Source: Catenovulum sediminis | Lineage (GTDB): Bacteria > Pseudomonadota > Gammaproteobacteria > Enterobacterales > Alteromonadaceae | DNA: 64,000 nt | NCBI RefSeq assembly: GCF_007289895.1 | Contig: NZ_CP041660.1 | Location: 3,844,001 to 3,908,000, forward strand | Direction: 5' to 3' | Shown: piece after piece, positions 52,923 to 61,798 of the stretch | Numbering within the stretch: the stretch's first letter is position 1 | How the letters are laid out: every line of letters starts with the position of its first letter | Notes under the pieces: model-generated | What the model was told of the DNA's origin: nothing | What the model saw: only the letters and a program-made list of their open reading frames with translations | Databases searched by the model: none | Position numbers and translations under genes: made by a program

Positions 52923-54782
52923 CTAATTCGACATAACTTTAGTCTTTTCAGTTAGATCAAGTAACTTATCGAGTTTGGCCTGAATATCTAGCCAATTTCG
53001 GCCTGTTCGTACCGCGACTTCTAAATCGGCTGCCGCTGCGCCTATATCCGCATAGGCAAAAGTTGACGCTGCACCTTTCAATTTATGAGCTACGCGAACT
53101 AACTGACGTATGCTTTGTTTCTTTTTCGCTTCTGATAATTCTAATTGCATATCGTTTAATTCAGTTAAAAAGGTATTTTTTAATTCACTTTCAACTGATT
53201 TGTCCAGTTCTAATGAAAGGTCCGCCATTTGCCTATCGTTTGTGCCACCTAAGTATTTCAAAAGTGCGTCCAATAACACGTGCCTTTCTACCGGCTTAGC
53301 GACAAAATCATCGAACCCTGCTTTTAAAAAACTTTCAATTTCGTCTTTAATTACATGCGCTGACAGAGCCAAAATAGGCATCTCCTGATAGCCTAATTGA
53401 CGGATCATAGCAAGCGTTTCTAAACCATCCATAACAGGCATTTGCACATCAAGAAAAATTAAATCAAAGTGACTTGCAATTAATTCTTCTATTGCCAGCT
53501 CTCCGTTCTCAACAGCTACGACATCAATACCTACATGGCTTAAAACCATTTGTATCAATTGCCTTATCGCTAGATTATCTTCTGCAACCAACACTCTTCC
53601 TGATAGTTTCTGGCATGAGAGTTTTTGTTTAATTGTATGCTTTGCGCTAGGAACAGAATATATCAATGCATTATTTTCAAGTTCAGTCAGATTTAATACG
53701 ACCGAGAATAAAGTGCCATATTCAAGCTGGCTGGATAATTGAATTTCGCCGCCCATTTTTTCAATTAGATACTGGCTGATATTCAAGCCTAATCCAGTGC
53801 CATTTAAATTATCGAATTTATCCCCACTGTGTATCTGCAAAAAGGGGGCAAACAACTTTTCTTGTTCCTCTTTTGCAATACCAATACCCGAGTCTTCAAC
53901 CGTAATTCGCAGTTGAAAAGCTTCGGTATCAAATGCACAACTTAATTTAACAAACCCCGTGTTTGTAAATTTGAATGCATTGGATAACAAATTGACAAAA
54001 ATCTGTCTGAATCTCACTGAATCTACCCAAATATATTCGGGTAACGGAAAAATGAAATCAGTCTTAAATTCTACATCAGCTGATTTAGGCATACCCGATG
54101 CCAAATTAATTAAATCATTTAATAATTCAAATAACTGACACTTTTCTGGCATTAACTCCAACTGATCCGCTTCTATTTTAGAAAAGTCTAAAATATCATT
54201 AATTAAACTTAATAAATGCCGACCATTGCTGTCGATATGATTTACCGCTATCTCGAAATCATTGGTTGCTACCTCACCATTTTTTAGGGCTTCTGCGTAC
54301 CCTAATACAGATGTTAATGGTGTACGAATTTCATGGCTCATGTTCGCGACAAAGCGACTCTTTGCTGCATTGGCTTTTTTTAGCTGGTCTGTCAATGCAC
54401 TGAGATTTCTCTTTTGCTTTTGCAGGGCTATATGGGTTTTGATTCGAGCTTTTAAAATAGCCGTGTTAAATGGCTTAAACACATAGTCACATGCACCTAA
54501 CATTAAGCCTTGTTCTTCTTTCTCGGTTGACTGTGCGCCGGTTAAAATGATGACAGGGATTTCTTTGGTAGCAGTGTTTTCTTTTAGACGCGTTAATACC
54601 TCAAAGCCATCCATTTCAGGCATTAAAATATCCAATAAAATTAAATCAGGTTGATACTTTTCAGCTTTTTCTAACGCTTGCACACCATTTTTTGCCAGAA
54701 TAGCAACATAATCACGCTTTAATAATGCGCTTAGGGTTTTTAAGTTGAGTTTTTCATCATCAACGATAAGAATGGATTCCAT
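52923..54782 (-). CDS. Response regulator-hybrid histidine kinase with HPt (REC-HisKA-HATPase-REC-HPt)
   Basis: A 619-residue cytosolic protein with no membrane segment. REC1 (Asp51, LLDILMPEMDG) leads into HisKA with phospho-His150 (FVANMSHEIRTPLTS), HATPase (NLLSNAFKF, DSGIGI, GTGLGL), REC2 (Asp445, FLDVQMPVMDG) and HPt (His566, AHKLKGAA). An N-terminal receiver feeding a kinase is a relay design in which another kinase can gate this one. ATG 54782 (MESILIVDD) is preferred to a GTG at 54809. It follows the REC-GGDEF gene by 38 bp. Confidence 0.9.
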   Translation of the reverse strand: MESILIVDDEKLNLKTLSALLKRDYVAILAKNGVQALEKAEKYQPDLILLDILMPEMDGFEVLTRLKENTATKEIPVIILTGAQSTEKEEQGLMLGACDYVFKPFNTAILKARIKTHIALQKQKRNLSALTDQLKKANAAKSRFVANMSHEIRTPLTSVLGYAEALKNGEVATNDFEIAVNHIDSNGRHLLSLINDILDFSKIEADQLELMPEKCQLFELLNDLINLASGMPKSADVEFKTDFIFPLPEYIWVDSVRFRQIFVNLLSNAFKFTNTGFVKLSCAFDTEAFQLRITVEDSGIGIAKEEQEKLFAPFLQIHSGDKFDNLNGTGLGLNISQYLIEKMGGEIQLSSQLEYGTLFSVVLNLTELENNALIYSVPSAKHTIKQKLSCQKLSGRVLVAEDNLAIRQLIQMVLSHVGIDVVAVENGELAIEELIASHFDLIFLDVQMPVMDGLETLAMIRQLGYQEMPILALSAHVIKDEIESFLKAGFDDFVAKPVERHVLLDALLKYLGGTNDRQMADLSLELDKSVESELKNTFLTELNDMQLELSEAKKKQSIRQLVRVAHKLKGAASTFAYADIGAAAADLEVAVRTGRNWLDIQAKLDKLLDLTEKTKVMSN

Positions 54783-54820
54783 ATCACTCTCACTTAAAGT
54801 AACTCCCACTAACTAGATAT

Positions 54821-55771
54821 TTAATTAGCATTGAGTAAAACGAGCTTTGAATCTTGCTTATAGTTTTGACTATAAAGTTGATTTCGTCCATTATCTTTTG
54901 CTAAATATAAAGATTGATCCGCAAAGTTCAACGCATTTAACATATCAGTCATATTCTCCGGGATGCAGGTGTAACTACCAATACTGACTGTAACACAAGC
55001 TTCACATTGAGAATTTTCATGCGGTATGTCTAATTCGCGCACCGCATTTAAGCAGTTGTGCAGTGAAACTTCAGCCCCTCTAACATCGGTTTCAGGTAGA
55101 ACAATGACAAATTCCTCTCCGCCTAAACGCCCAACAAAATCTCTTGGACGGACAAGTTGGCTTTGCAAAGCCAATGCAACGCTACGTAGAGCCTTATCAC
55201 CTACCAAGTGACCGTATGTGTCGTTATAAGATTTAAAATAGTCTATATCGACAACTGCTAACGTAAACTCAGTGCGATTACGGTATGCATACTGCCACTC
55301 TTTATGCAAAACTTCGTCAAACTGACGCCTGTTCGCTATCGTGGTCAAGGCATCTATATGCGCAAGTTGATCTAACAATTTTTTATGTGCGACACTTTGC
55401 AAATGTGTGTTCACGCGCGCTTGCACTACACCACCATGAAAGGGCTTAGCAATAAAGTCCACCGCACCTAATCGCAGGCCTTTTTCTTCCATCTCAAAAC
55501 AGTTATTGGCGGTGATAAAAATAATCGGAATGTCGTGCGTTTCACGATTATTTTTCAATGTATCGATGACAGCAAAACCATCCATATCTGGCATCACTAT
55601 ATCTAAAATAATCAAGTCAGGTTTTAGCTCTGTACTTTTTTCGATTGCTTGCGCACCATTTTTTGCCAGTAATACGACAGCCATCCCTTCAACTAATTCT
55701 TTTAGAATTCGGCGATTGGTTTTGTCATCATCGACAATTAATATACTCAAGCCTTTATTGTTTTGATTCAT
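54821..55771 (-). CDS. Response regulator with GGDEF domain (REC-GGDEF diguanylate cyclase)
   Basis: A 316-residue PleD/WspR-like output protein. The receiver has Asp57 (LIILDIVMPDMDG). The cyclase active site is GGEEF at 217-221 and the inhibitory RxxD site (RPRD, 208-211) is five residues before it, so activity and product feedback are likely. It overlaps the sensor kinase gene by 4 bases (ATGA), so it is its probable target: phosphorylation should raise c-di-GMP. Confidence 0.92.
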   Translation of the reverse strand: MNQNNKGLSILIVDDDKTNRRILKELVEGMAVVLLAKNGAQAIEKSTELKPDLIILDIVMPDMDGFAVIDTLKNNRETHDIPIIFITANNCFEMEEKGLRLGAVDFIAKPFHGGVVQARVNTHLQSVAHKKLLDQLAHIDALTTIANRRQFDEVLHKEWQYAYRNRTEFTLAVVDIDYFKSYNDTYGHLVGDKALRSVALALQSQLVRPRDFVGRLGGEEFVIVLPETDVRGAEVSLHNCLNAVRELDIPHENSQCEACVTVSIGSYTCIPENMTDMLNALNFADQSLYLAKDNGRNQLYSQNYKQDSKLVLLNAN

Positions 55772-58700
55772 GATGATTCAGTAACCAGCCTAAAGTATTG
55801 GTTGTTATCCTTTATTAATTCAAGCGCTTGATCGTATTCTATTTCATCAATCGCCGTTATGATTCTTTCGATTACTTCACCCTTTTCGACATGGTACTGC
55901 AACTGTTTTAAGATTGGAATGTAATCTTCTGCTTTAGCGTTAGATTGCGCTAAGTACTCTGTTAGTTCAACAAACATTTTGTCTACATCTTTTTGCTTAA
56001 ACCGACCAATTTCAAAATTTTGTTTGAAATGCTTATCAACAAAAGGAACTAACTCATCCAACAAGCTTTTAAGCTTATTTTTAACCGACTCTAATAATTG
56101 CCTGCGAGGCTGCTTAGTTTCAATTGCTTCCTCTAGTTTCTTCGCCAATTCCGCAAGTTCATATGCACCTATATAGGCTGCATTTGACTTTAACGAATGC
56201 GCTTTTAGATACAGTTGCTCTGAATCATTATTTATATCCAGAAGTGTCAGCTTATCTGCCGTTTTAATATTTTCTTCAACAAATGTTTTAACGACATCCA
56301 GATACAAAGACTCTCGGCCTTGCATTTTCACAAGCGCATCAGCAACATCTAATAAAGTTAAAGATTGCAAGACCCCCATTTCACTGTTGGTATAACGTGT
56401 GGCATCGTTCGTTTTTACTTTATTTTTATCAATCCACTTAATCACAATACGATAGAGCTCTTCTGGATCTATCGGTTTAGTGAGGTGGTCGTTCATCCCA
56501 GCATCAAGACTTTTTTGTGCATCTCCTGCCATCGCGTGAGCCGTCATCGCAATAATAGGTAAACTTTTAAACTTGTCGATGCTGCGAATTTCTTTAGTTG
56601 CAGTTAGACCGTCCATTTCAGGCATCTGTATATCCATCAATACCAGATCATATTTATTATGCATAATTTTATCGATAGCCTGCACGCCATTCTCGGCTAT
56701 CTCTATGCGTATCCCTGTGTCTTTCAAAAAACCAACCGCGACCTGGCGGTTTAATTTGTTGTCTTCGACCAACAATAAATTCACATCAGACAAATCAACC
56801 AGCTTATCCGTATGTCGGAATTCATCTTGCTCATTCAGTTCATCCAATTTATCCAGTTTTAGACAATATGACAGAGCATCAAATAATGTCGACTGGTTAA
56901 CCGGCTTTTCGATAAATCCATCTATGCCCACTTCCTGGCTCAGTGATTTAGCTTCATCTTTATCATATGACGAAATCATTAATATGGCGGGGACTTTTGT
57001 CAATCCCAAATCTTGTTTGATGAGCTTGGATGCTTGGATACCGTCCATTTCCGGCATTCTCCAGTCCATAACAATTAAATCAAATGGTTGCTCACTTGCA
57101 ATACTTGTTTGCACCGCATCAATCGCTTTAATACCATTTTCCGCCTCAACGACATCAGCGCCATGATTAGCAAACATATCCTGCAAAACTTTTCGTGAAA
57201 CTAAATTATCATCCACCAACAAAACCCGGATATTTCGCCCTTCTATTTTTAAGACTTTATCAACTAGGTTATCTGCTTTGGCGTTAAATGAAATTATAAA
57301 GTGAAATGCCGAGCCTAAACCTTGTTTGCTGCTTGCCCAAATTTCACCGCCCATCAGGGTGACCAACTCTTTGGTAATGGATAAACCAAGACCTGTTCCG
57401 CCATACTTTCGCGTAATTGAATCATCACCTTGCGAAAATGAATTAAATAAGTTTTGCTGCTGCTCTACCGTCATGCCTATCCCTGTATCCACGACAGAAA
57501 AATGCAGTTCGTACTTCATATCATCCAATAATTTTGAGCTTATGCGAATACTGACATGCCCTTGTTCTGTAAATTTAACCGCATTAGAGATAAGATTAAC
57601 TAAGACTTGCTGAACCCTGAGAGGATCACCTTCAATAAATTTAGGGACATCCGGTTTTACATCCAGAATAATCTCGATACCTTTATCGTGGGCCTTTAAC
57701 GAACAAACATTAACAGCCCGATCAACGACTTTTTCTAAATTAAAATAAACCTTCTCAATGTTTAACTTGCCCGCTTCAATTTTAGAATAATCCAGCACAT
57801 CATTAATGATACCAAGCAAAACATCTGCTGAACTTGATATTTTTTGTAAATAATCTCGCTGTTCAAAGTTAAGATTGGTTTTAAGCGCCAACTGACTTAA
57901 GCCAATAACCGCGTTCATAGGTGTACGAATTTCGTGGCTCATTTGTGCTAAGAAGCGGCTTTTAGATTCGTTCGCTTGTACGAGCTGATCGCTCGTTTGC
58001 TGAAGCTCAATTGTACGCTCAGCAATTTTTTCTTCTAGGTTATTGTTTAACTGTATATTTTCTTCATTGAGCAAACGCACACGATCAGCTACGGCAAAGG
58101 CCAGTAGCAAGGCGTCAACCGCACCGCCAATATAGCCGATCAAATAGAGGTTTAATGTTGCACTGTCTATCGCACCTACATTCACTAAGTTATTTACTAT
58201 ATTCGGAGAAAATAACGCTAAGTAAGCAAAAACAAAGTATTTCGCTGGTCGATAACCGCCTTTCCACGAAACAATACCGGCGAATAGACCGAGTAGTAGA
58301 TTGATTGTTGAACTAAGCGTTGTCACTATCAGTCCAGTCCCGGGGTGCATCAATGCAAATGGAATACAGAGTAGACTGATAAATGCAGCGATATAGCAAA
58401 GCTTTGCCAACCGTGGCCGCAGATGATTCAGTTTTAGAAAATTAACGACAAATAAATTACTGAAAATACCGGCAATCAGAAATCCGAGCCAATGTAATAT
58501 TGGATTTTGCAGATCAAATAATACTTCTGGTACATGCAATATATGTAACCAGCTCCAAATCAAAAAGAACACATAAAGTGAATAATATAAATTGGTTTTT
58601 TCTTTGGAGCCGAAATAGACAAATAAGTTGTAGATGGCCAAACTGATACAGATACCCGTCACTAATAAGATTATGACGGTTTCCATCATCAATTTTTTTT

Positions 58701-59283
58701 CTAACACCGCTTTGGGCTGAACGACCATTTTGAGTGGTGCGTAAAAATAGCTACTATCAAACAGTGCAATTACAACATAATCCTTGCCAGGTTGGAGTTT
58801 GATATCATGTGCATAATGAAAATCGTAATCGCCGGAATATTTATGCCCTAAATTAAACGAATGCTGACCATCAGAACTGTAAATTCGAAATTCGGCTTGG
58901 CTAAATGCACTGCGATAAACATACAGAATCCATTCATCCACATTGCTTAAATTAATAAAGTGTTGCACCAACCAAAACCGGTCGCCCATTAACTCGGGCT
59001 CACCATGTGGCTTTTTATCTTCAAGCCAAGTATCTATTTGCTCGAGCGAAGGCGGAAAAAGGGTGTCAGTTGCTATGTATTTTTTGCTACTTTGAAATAA
59101 ATTTTGCTGATAATTTGTGTTATCAAGAAAAACTACTTCTTCGGCTGCATTTAAGTTAAAAATAGATAAAAATACGCCAAAAAAAATAAACACGCGTCTG
59201 ATCAGGTTAACGTGGGCAAGCGTATATTTTGAGAAGGTGGTAAGCCGCATAAATATCATAAACTTGAGTCGTATAGACAGCAT
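55768..59283 (-). CDS. 7TMR-DISM hybrid histidine kinase (HisKA-HATPase-REC-REC-HPt)
   Basis: A 1171-residue membrane sensor. A signal-like segment (about 27-46) leads to a periplasmic DISMED2-type beta domain (about 50-190), seven membrane helices (about 200-400), a coiled coil, HisKA (His450, MSHEIRTPMNA), HATPase (NLISNAVKF, DTGIGM, GTGLGL), REC1 (Asp740, VMDWRMPEMDG), REC2 (Asp884, LMDIQMPEMDG) and HPt (His1029, KAHSLKSN). All phosphorelay residues are intact. DISMED2 domains are thought to bind carbohydrates. The start is uncertain, as ATGs at 59283, 59259 and 59250 all lack a good ribosome site. Confidence 0.9.
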   Translation of the reverse strand: MLSIRLKFMIFMRLTTFSKYTLAHVNLIRRVFIFFGVFLSIFNLNAAEEVVFLDNTNYQQNLFQSSKKYIATDTLFPPSLEQIDTWLEDKKPHGEPELMGDRFWLVQHFINLSNVDEWILYVYRSAFSQAEFRIYSSDGQHSFNLGHKYSGDYDFHYAHDIKLQPGKDYVVIALFDSSYFYAPLKMVVQPKAVLEKKLMMETVIILLVTGICISLAIYNLFVYFGSKEKTNLYYSLYVFFLIWSWLHILHVPEVLFDLQNPILHWLGFLIAGIFSNLFVVNFLKLNHLRPRLAKLCYIAAFISLLCIPFALMHPGTGLIVTTLSSTINLLLGLFAGIVSWKGGYRPAKYFVFAYLALFSPNIVNNLVNVGAIDSATLNLYLIGYIGGAVDALLLAFAVADRVRLLNEENIQLNNNLEEKIAERTIELQQTSDQLVQANESKSRFLAQMSHEIRTPMNAVIGLSQLALKTNLNFEQRDYLQKISSSADVLLGIINDVLDYSKIEAGKLNIEKVYFNLEKVVDRAVNVCSLKAHDKGIEIILDVKPDVPKFIEGDPLRVQQVLVNLISNAVKFTEQGHVSIRISSKLLDDMKYELHFSVVDTGIGMTVEQQQNLFNSFSQGDDSITRKYGGTGLGLSITKELVTLMGGEIWASSKQGLGSAFHFIISFNAKADNLVDKVLKIEGRNIRVLLVDDNLVSRKVLQDMFANHGADVVEAENGIKAIDAVQTSIASEQPFDLIVMDWRMPEMDGIQASKLIKQDLGLTKVPAILMISSYDKDEAKSLSQEVGIDGFIEKPVNQSTLFDALSYCLKLDKLDELNEQDEFRHTDKLVDLSDVNLLLVEDNKLNRQVAVGFLKDTGIRIEIAENGVQAIDKIMHNKYDLVLMDIQMPEMDGLTATKEIRSIDKFKSLPIIAMTAHAMAGDAQKSLDAGMNDHLTKPIDPEELYRIVIKWIDKNKVKTNDATRYTNSEMGVLQSLTLLDVADALVKMQGRESLYLDVVKTFVEENIKTADKLTLLDINNDSEQLYLKAHSLKSNAAYIGAYELAELAKKLEEAIETKQPRRQLLESVKNKLKSLLDELVPFVDKHFKQNFEIGRFKQKDVDKMFVELTEYLAQSNAKAEDYIPILKQLQYHVEKGEVIERIITAIDEIEYDQALELIKDNNQYFRLVTESS

Positions 59284-59339
59284 CTTATACTAAAATAACA
59301 ATAAGTGCTGTCGAAAATTGAGCTTGCTTTCTGTTAACC

Positions 59340-61649
59340 TCATATTTTATAGGTTAAGTTTAAACCAACTCTCCTACCATCAGCCCTAAAGTCCTCTAGC
59401 ATACCTAAAAAATTAACCAGATCGAATTTTAGATGGCTATATTCAACATTTGTCAAATTTCGTCCCCACAATGATAAGTCTAGGTGTTGATTGAAAGAAT
59501 ACGTTACCGCGCCATTCCAAACAGTGAAACTTTGCTGGCTAGCATACGGGTTTTGATTTTGATCAAAATAAAATTCTGATTGATGCTCAACATTCAAATT
59601 GAATTTAAGCGCCCCAACCTCGTAAACCGATTGCGCATTAATATTCCAGCGAGAAGCCAATGGTAATCGCCGTTTTGACTCGATATCGGTTGTTTCGTCA
59701 GAAAAAGTGCCTTCTGCTTTAGGTAAATAGCCAATCCCAGCTCTAAATGTTAAGCCTTCCAGCGGACGTGTGAACACATCAATGTCGATACCGTAAATTT
59801 CTGAACGCCCCACATTATCCAAAACCTGAATGGGTGGTGCCCCCTCCACTTTGGACTCTCGATTTTGAAAAACCTGTTGATTACGATAATCATAATAAAA
59901 GAGCGCCCCCTGCACGAAAGTGTGCCAAGTTTGCCAACTCAATTTAGTGCCAACTTCATGCGCTAACAACTCTTCCGCCCCATATTCTGACGACTCGGCT
60001 TCTTCTTTACTGGCTAACAAACCCGCGTTATAGCCACCACTTTTATAACCACTTGCGAGGCGGTAGTAAAAGATATCTTGTTGCGCTGTGGTATATTTAA
60101 GAGATAGGTTGCCACTTAAATGCGTATCTGCAACTTCTCCGTTTAAGTTCCAATTACCACATTTAGCTGAAAAGTAATCATCGCCGTATGTTGCACCACT
60201 GTTTTCACAACCAATGCTCGCTAAAACCTGCTCATCGTTTAGTGCATTATCCAATACTGTGTCGACATCTGAGACGGTATGATATTGAGTTTTTTCATCT
60301 GTATATCTTGCCCCTGCGGCTAGACTCCATTTTTGCGTTAATTGATAATCGACTTCACTAAAATAAGAATAAGCATTAGTTTCAAGCTGATTGTCGTATA
60401 AAAACAGTGTCGTGAATGCGTTGGGAACCAGCCCTGTTCCTCTTAAGTCTCTGAAAATATCGTTAAAATTATCTTGTTCTATTTTTTCGCTAAGATAAAA
60501 AACGCCATTGGTCCACTTGTATTGATCTGTGTCTAATAGCAGACGCAACTCTTGACTCAAAGTATCGGTATCGACACCTAAAGCACCATTACAAAAATCA
60601 GATGGGCTGGCGTCACAGTTAAATGCACTATATCGCTGTAAACTGTTATAGCCAGTTAATGAAACGAGTTGTAGGTTGTTTGTAATATCCCAATTAAAGT
60701 GAATACTAGCGCCTTTACCATCTGTTTCGTGCGGGCTGTGATTATCCACATTAATTTTATGGAAATCATTGCTCCCTGTGTTAAAACCAAAAGCATCAAA
60801 ACAGTTTGTGCTACCCAAAGTTGATACATTACAGTTTTCACCCATCACACCAAGGTTTGCCGGCGGTTTGACAATCCCCTTCCAATCTTCAGCATGTAGC
60901 TTAACCAGCAAATCCCAATTTTGCTGCTCTGTTTTAAACATTAAGCGATAGTTATTTTGCATCAAACCTGCTTGCGGGCTGGTTGGGTGCTGGTTTTCAC
61001 TGGTGTATTGATAATCAATATGACTGGCTGCCAATCTAAACGCAGAGTTTTCAGAAACAGGCAGATTATACGCACCTTCTAGCTTTTGATATTGGTCTGT
61101 GCCCGCGCCGAGCGTAATATAACCTTCTTGTTTTGCAGTCGGTGTTTGGGAATACAGTAAAATAGCGCCACCTGTTGTATTGCGTCCAAATAAGGTGCCT
61201 TGAGGCCCCTTAAGCACTTCAGCTTGTTTCATATCAAACAAGTTAACAATTTGATTATTGACAGACCCGCCGACAATATCATCAACATAAACAGCAACCG
61301 GCGCGGTATTTGCTGTATTGTAATCAAGTAATGATACACCGCGAATGCTGATGGCGGGCGGCGTTCCTTCAGCTGCGTTCTGCGTTATTTTAACATTGGG
61401 TGACAAAGTACTCAGATCGGTTGAGTCTTTAAGGTTAAAGTTGTTTATATCGTCTGCTGTATAAATACTGATGCTGTTAGCTACGTATTTTAACTCTTTA
61501 GGTTGCCTTTCCGAATGAACTTTTATAATTTCGATGTCTGCACTGTCCATTTTGTCTTGGGTTTCGTCTAATCCTTCAGCAGAAACGACACTATGATACA
61601 TAACGCCTGATATCAAAGTACTTAATGTCAGAAAACCCTGTTTTCTCAT
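59340..61649 (-). CDS. TonB-dependent outer-membrane receptor
   Basis: A 769-residue receptor with a signal peptide (to about 24), a TonB box-like IEIIKVHS, a plug (NNFNLKDSTDLSTLSPNVKI, IRGVSLLDYN, VEVLKGPQGTLFGRNTTGGAI-like block) and a long barrel ending GLNLTYKI. This plug wording is typical of the receptors found in marine and sphingomonad genomes for complex carbon sources rather than siderophores. It follows the FAD oxidoreductase gene by 150 bp with a hairpin between, so it may have its own promoter. AAGGTTGTAGC precedes the start. Ligand unknown. Confidence 0.88.
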   Translation of the reverse strand: MRKQGFLTLSTLISGVMYHSVVSAEGLDETQDKMDSADIEIIKVHSERQPKELKYVANSISIYTADDINNFNLKDSTDLSTLSPNVKITQNAAEGTPPAISIRGVSLLDYNTANTAPVAVYVDDIVGGSVNNQIVNLFDMKQAEVLKGPQGTLFGRNTTGGAILLYSQTPTAKQEGYITLGAGTDQYQKLEGAYNLPVSENSAFRLAASHIDYQYTSENQHPTSPQAGLMQNNYRLMFKTEQQNWDLLVKLHAEDWKGIVKPPANLGVMGENCNVSTLGSTNCFDAFGFNTGSNDFHKINVDNHSPHETDGKGASIHFNWDITNNLQLVSLTGYNSLQRYSAFNCDASPSDFCNGALGVDTDTLSQELRLLLDTDQYKWTNGVFYLSEKIEQDNFNDIFRDLRGTGLVPNAFTTLFLYDNQLETNAYSYFSEVDYQLTQKWSLAAGARYTDEKTQYHTVSDVDTVLDNALNDEQVLASIGCENSGATYGDDYFSAKCGNWNLNGEVADTHLSGNLSLKYTTAQQDIFYYRLASGYKSGGYNAGLLASKEEAESSEYGAEELLAHEVGTKLSWQTWHTFVQGALFYYDYRNQQVFQNRESKVEGAPPIQVLDNVGRSEIYGIDIDVFTRPLEGLTFRAGIGYLPKAEGTFSDETTDIESKRRLPLASRWNINAQSVYEVGALKFNLNVEHQSEFYFDQNQNPYASQQSFTVWNGAVTYSFNQHLDLSLWGRNLTNVEYSHLKFDLVNFLGMLEDFRADGRRVGLNLTYKI

Positions 61650-61759
61650 GCTACAACCTTATTTTCATTATTATTGATGCGTCTTCCATTGTTTATTAGA
61701 TCCCATTGTTCAGCAATTGATATAATCGATATATTCATTGCCCGCTCTGAAACGAATCA

Positions 61760-61784
61760 GAAGCTACAGCTATATTGTAGCTTC
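61760..61784. terminator. Hairpin between the FAD oxidoreductase and TonB receptor genes
   Basis: GAAGCTACA (61760-61768) pairs perfectly with TGTAGCTTC (61776-61784) across a 7-base loop, 15 bp after the oxidoreductase stop on the minus strand. The T-tract is weak, so it may only reduce read-through. Confidence 0.5.
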
Positions 61785-61798
61785 CGATGTCAAATTTT

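Noticed and set aside
61650-61700. Possible Fur box upstream of the second TonB receptor
   Set aside because: The AT-rich stretch near 61665-61680 matches the Fur consensus poorly, and the receptor's plug type does not suggest iron.
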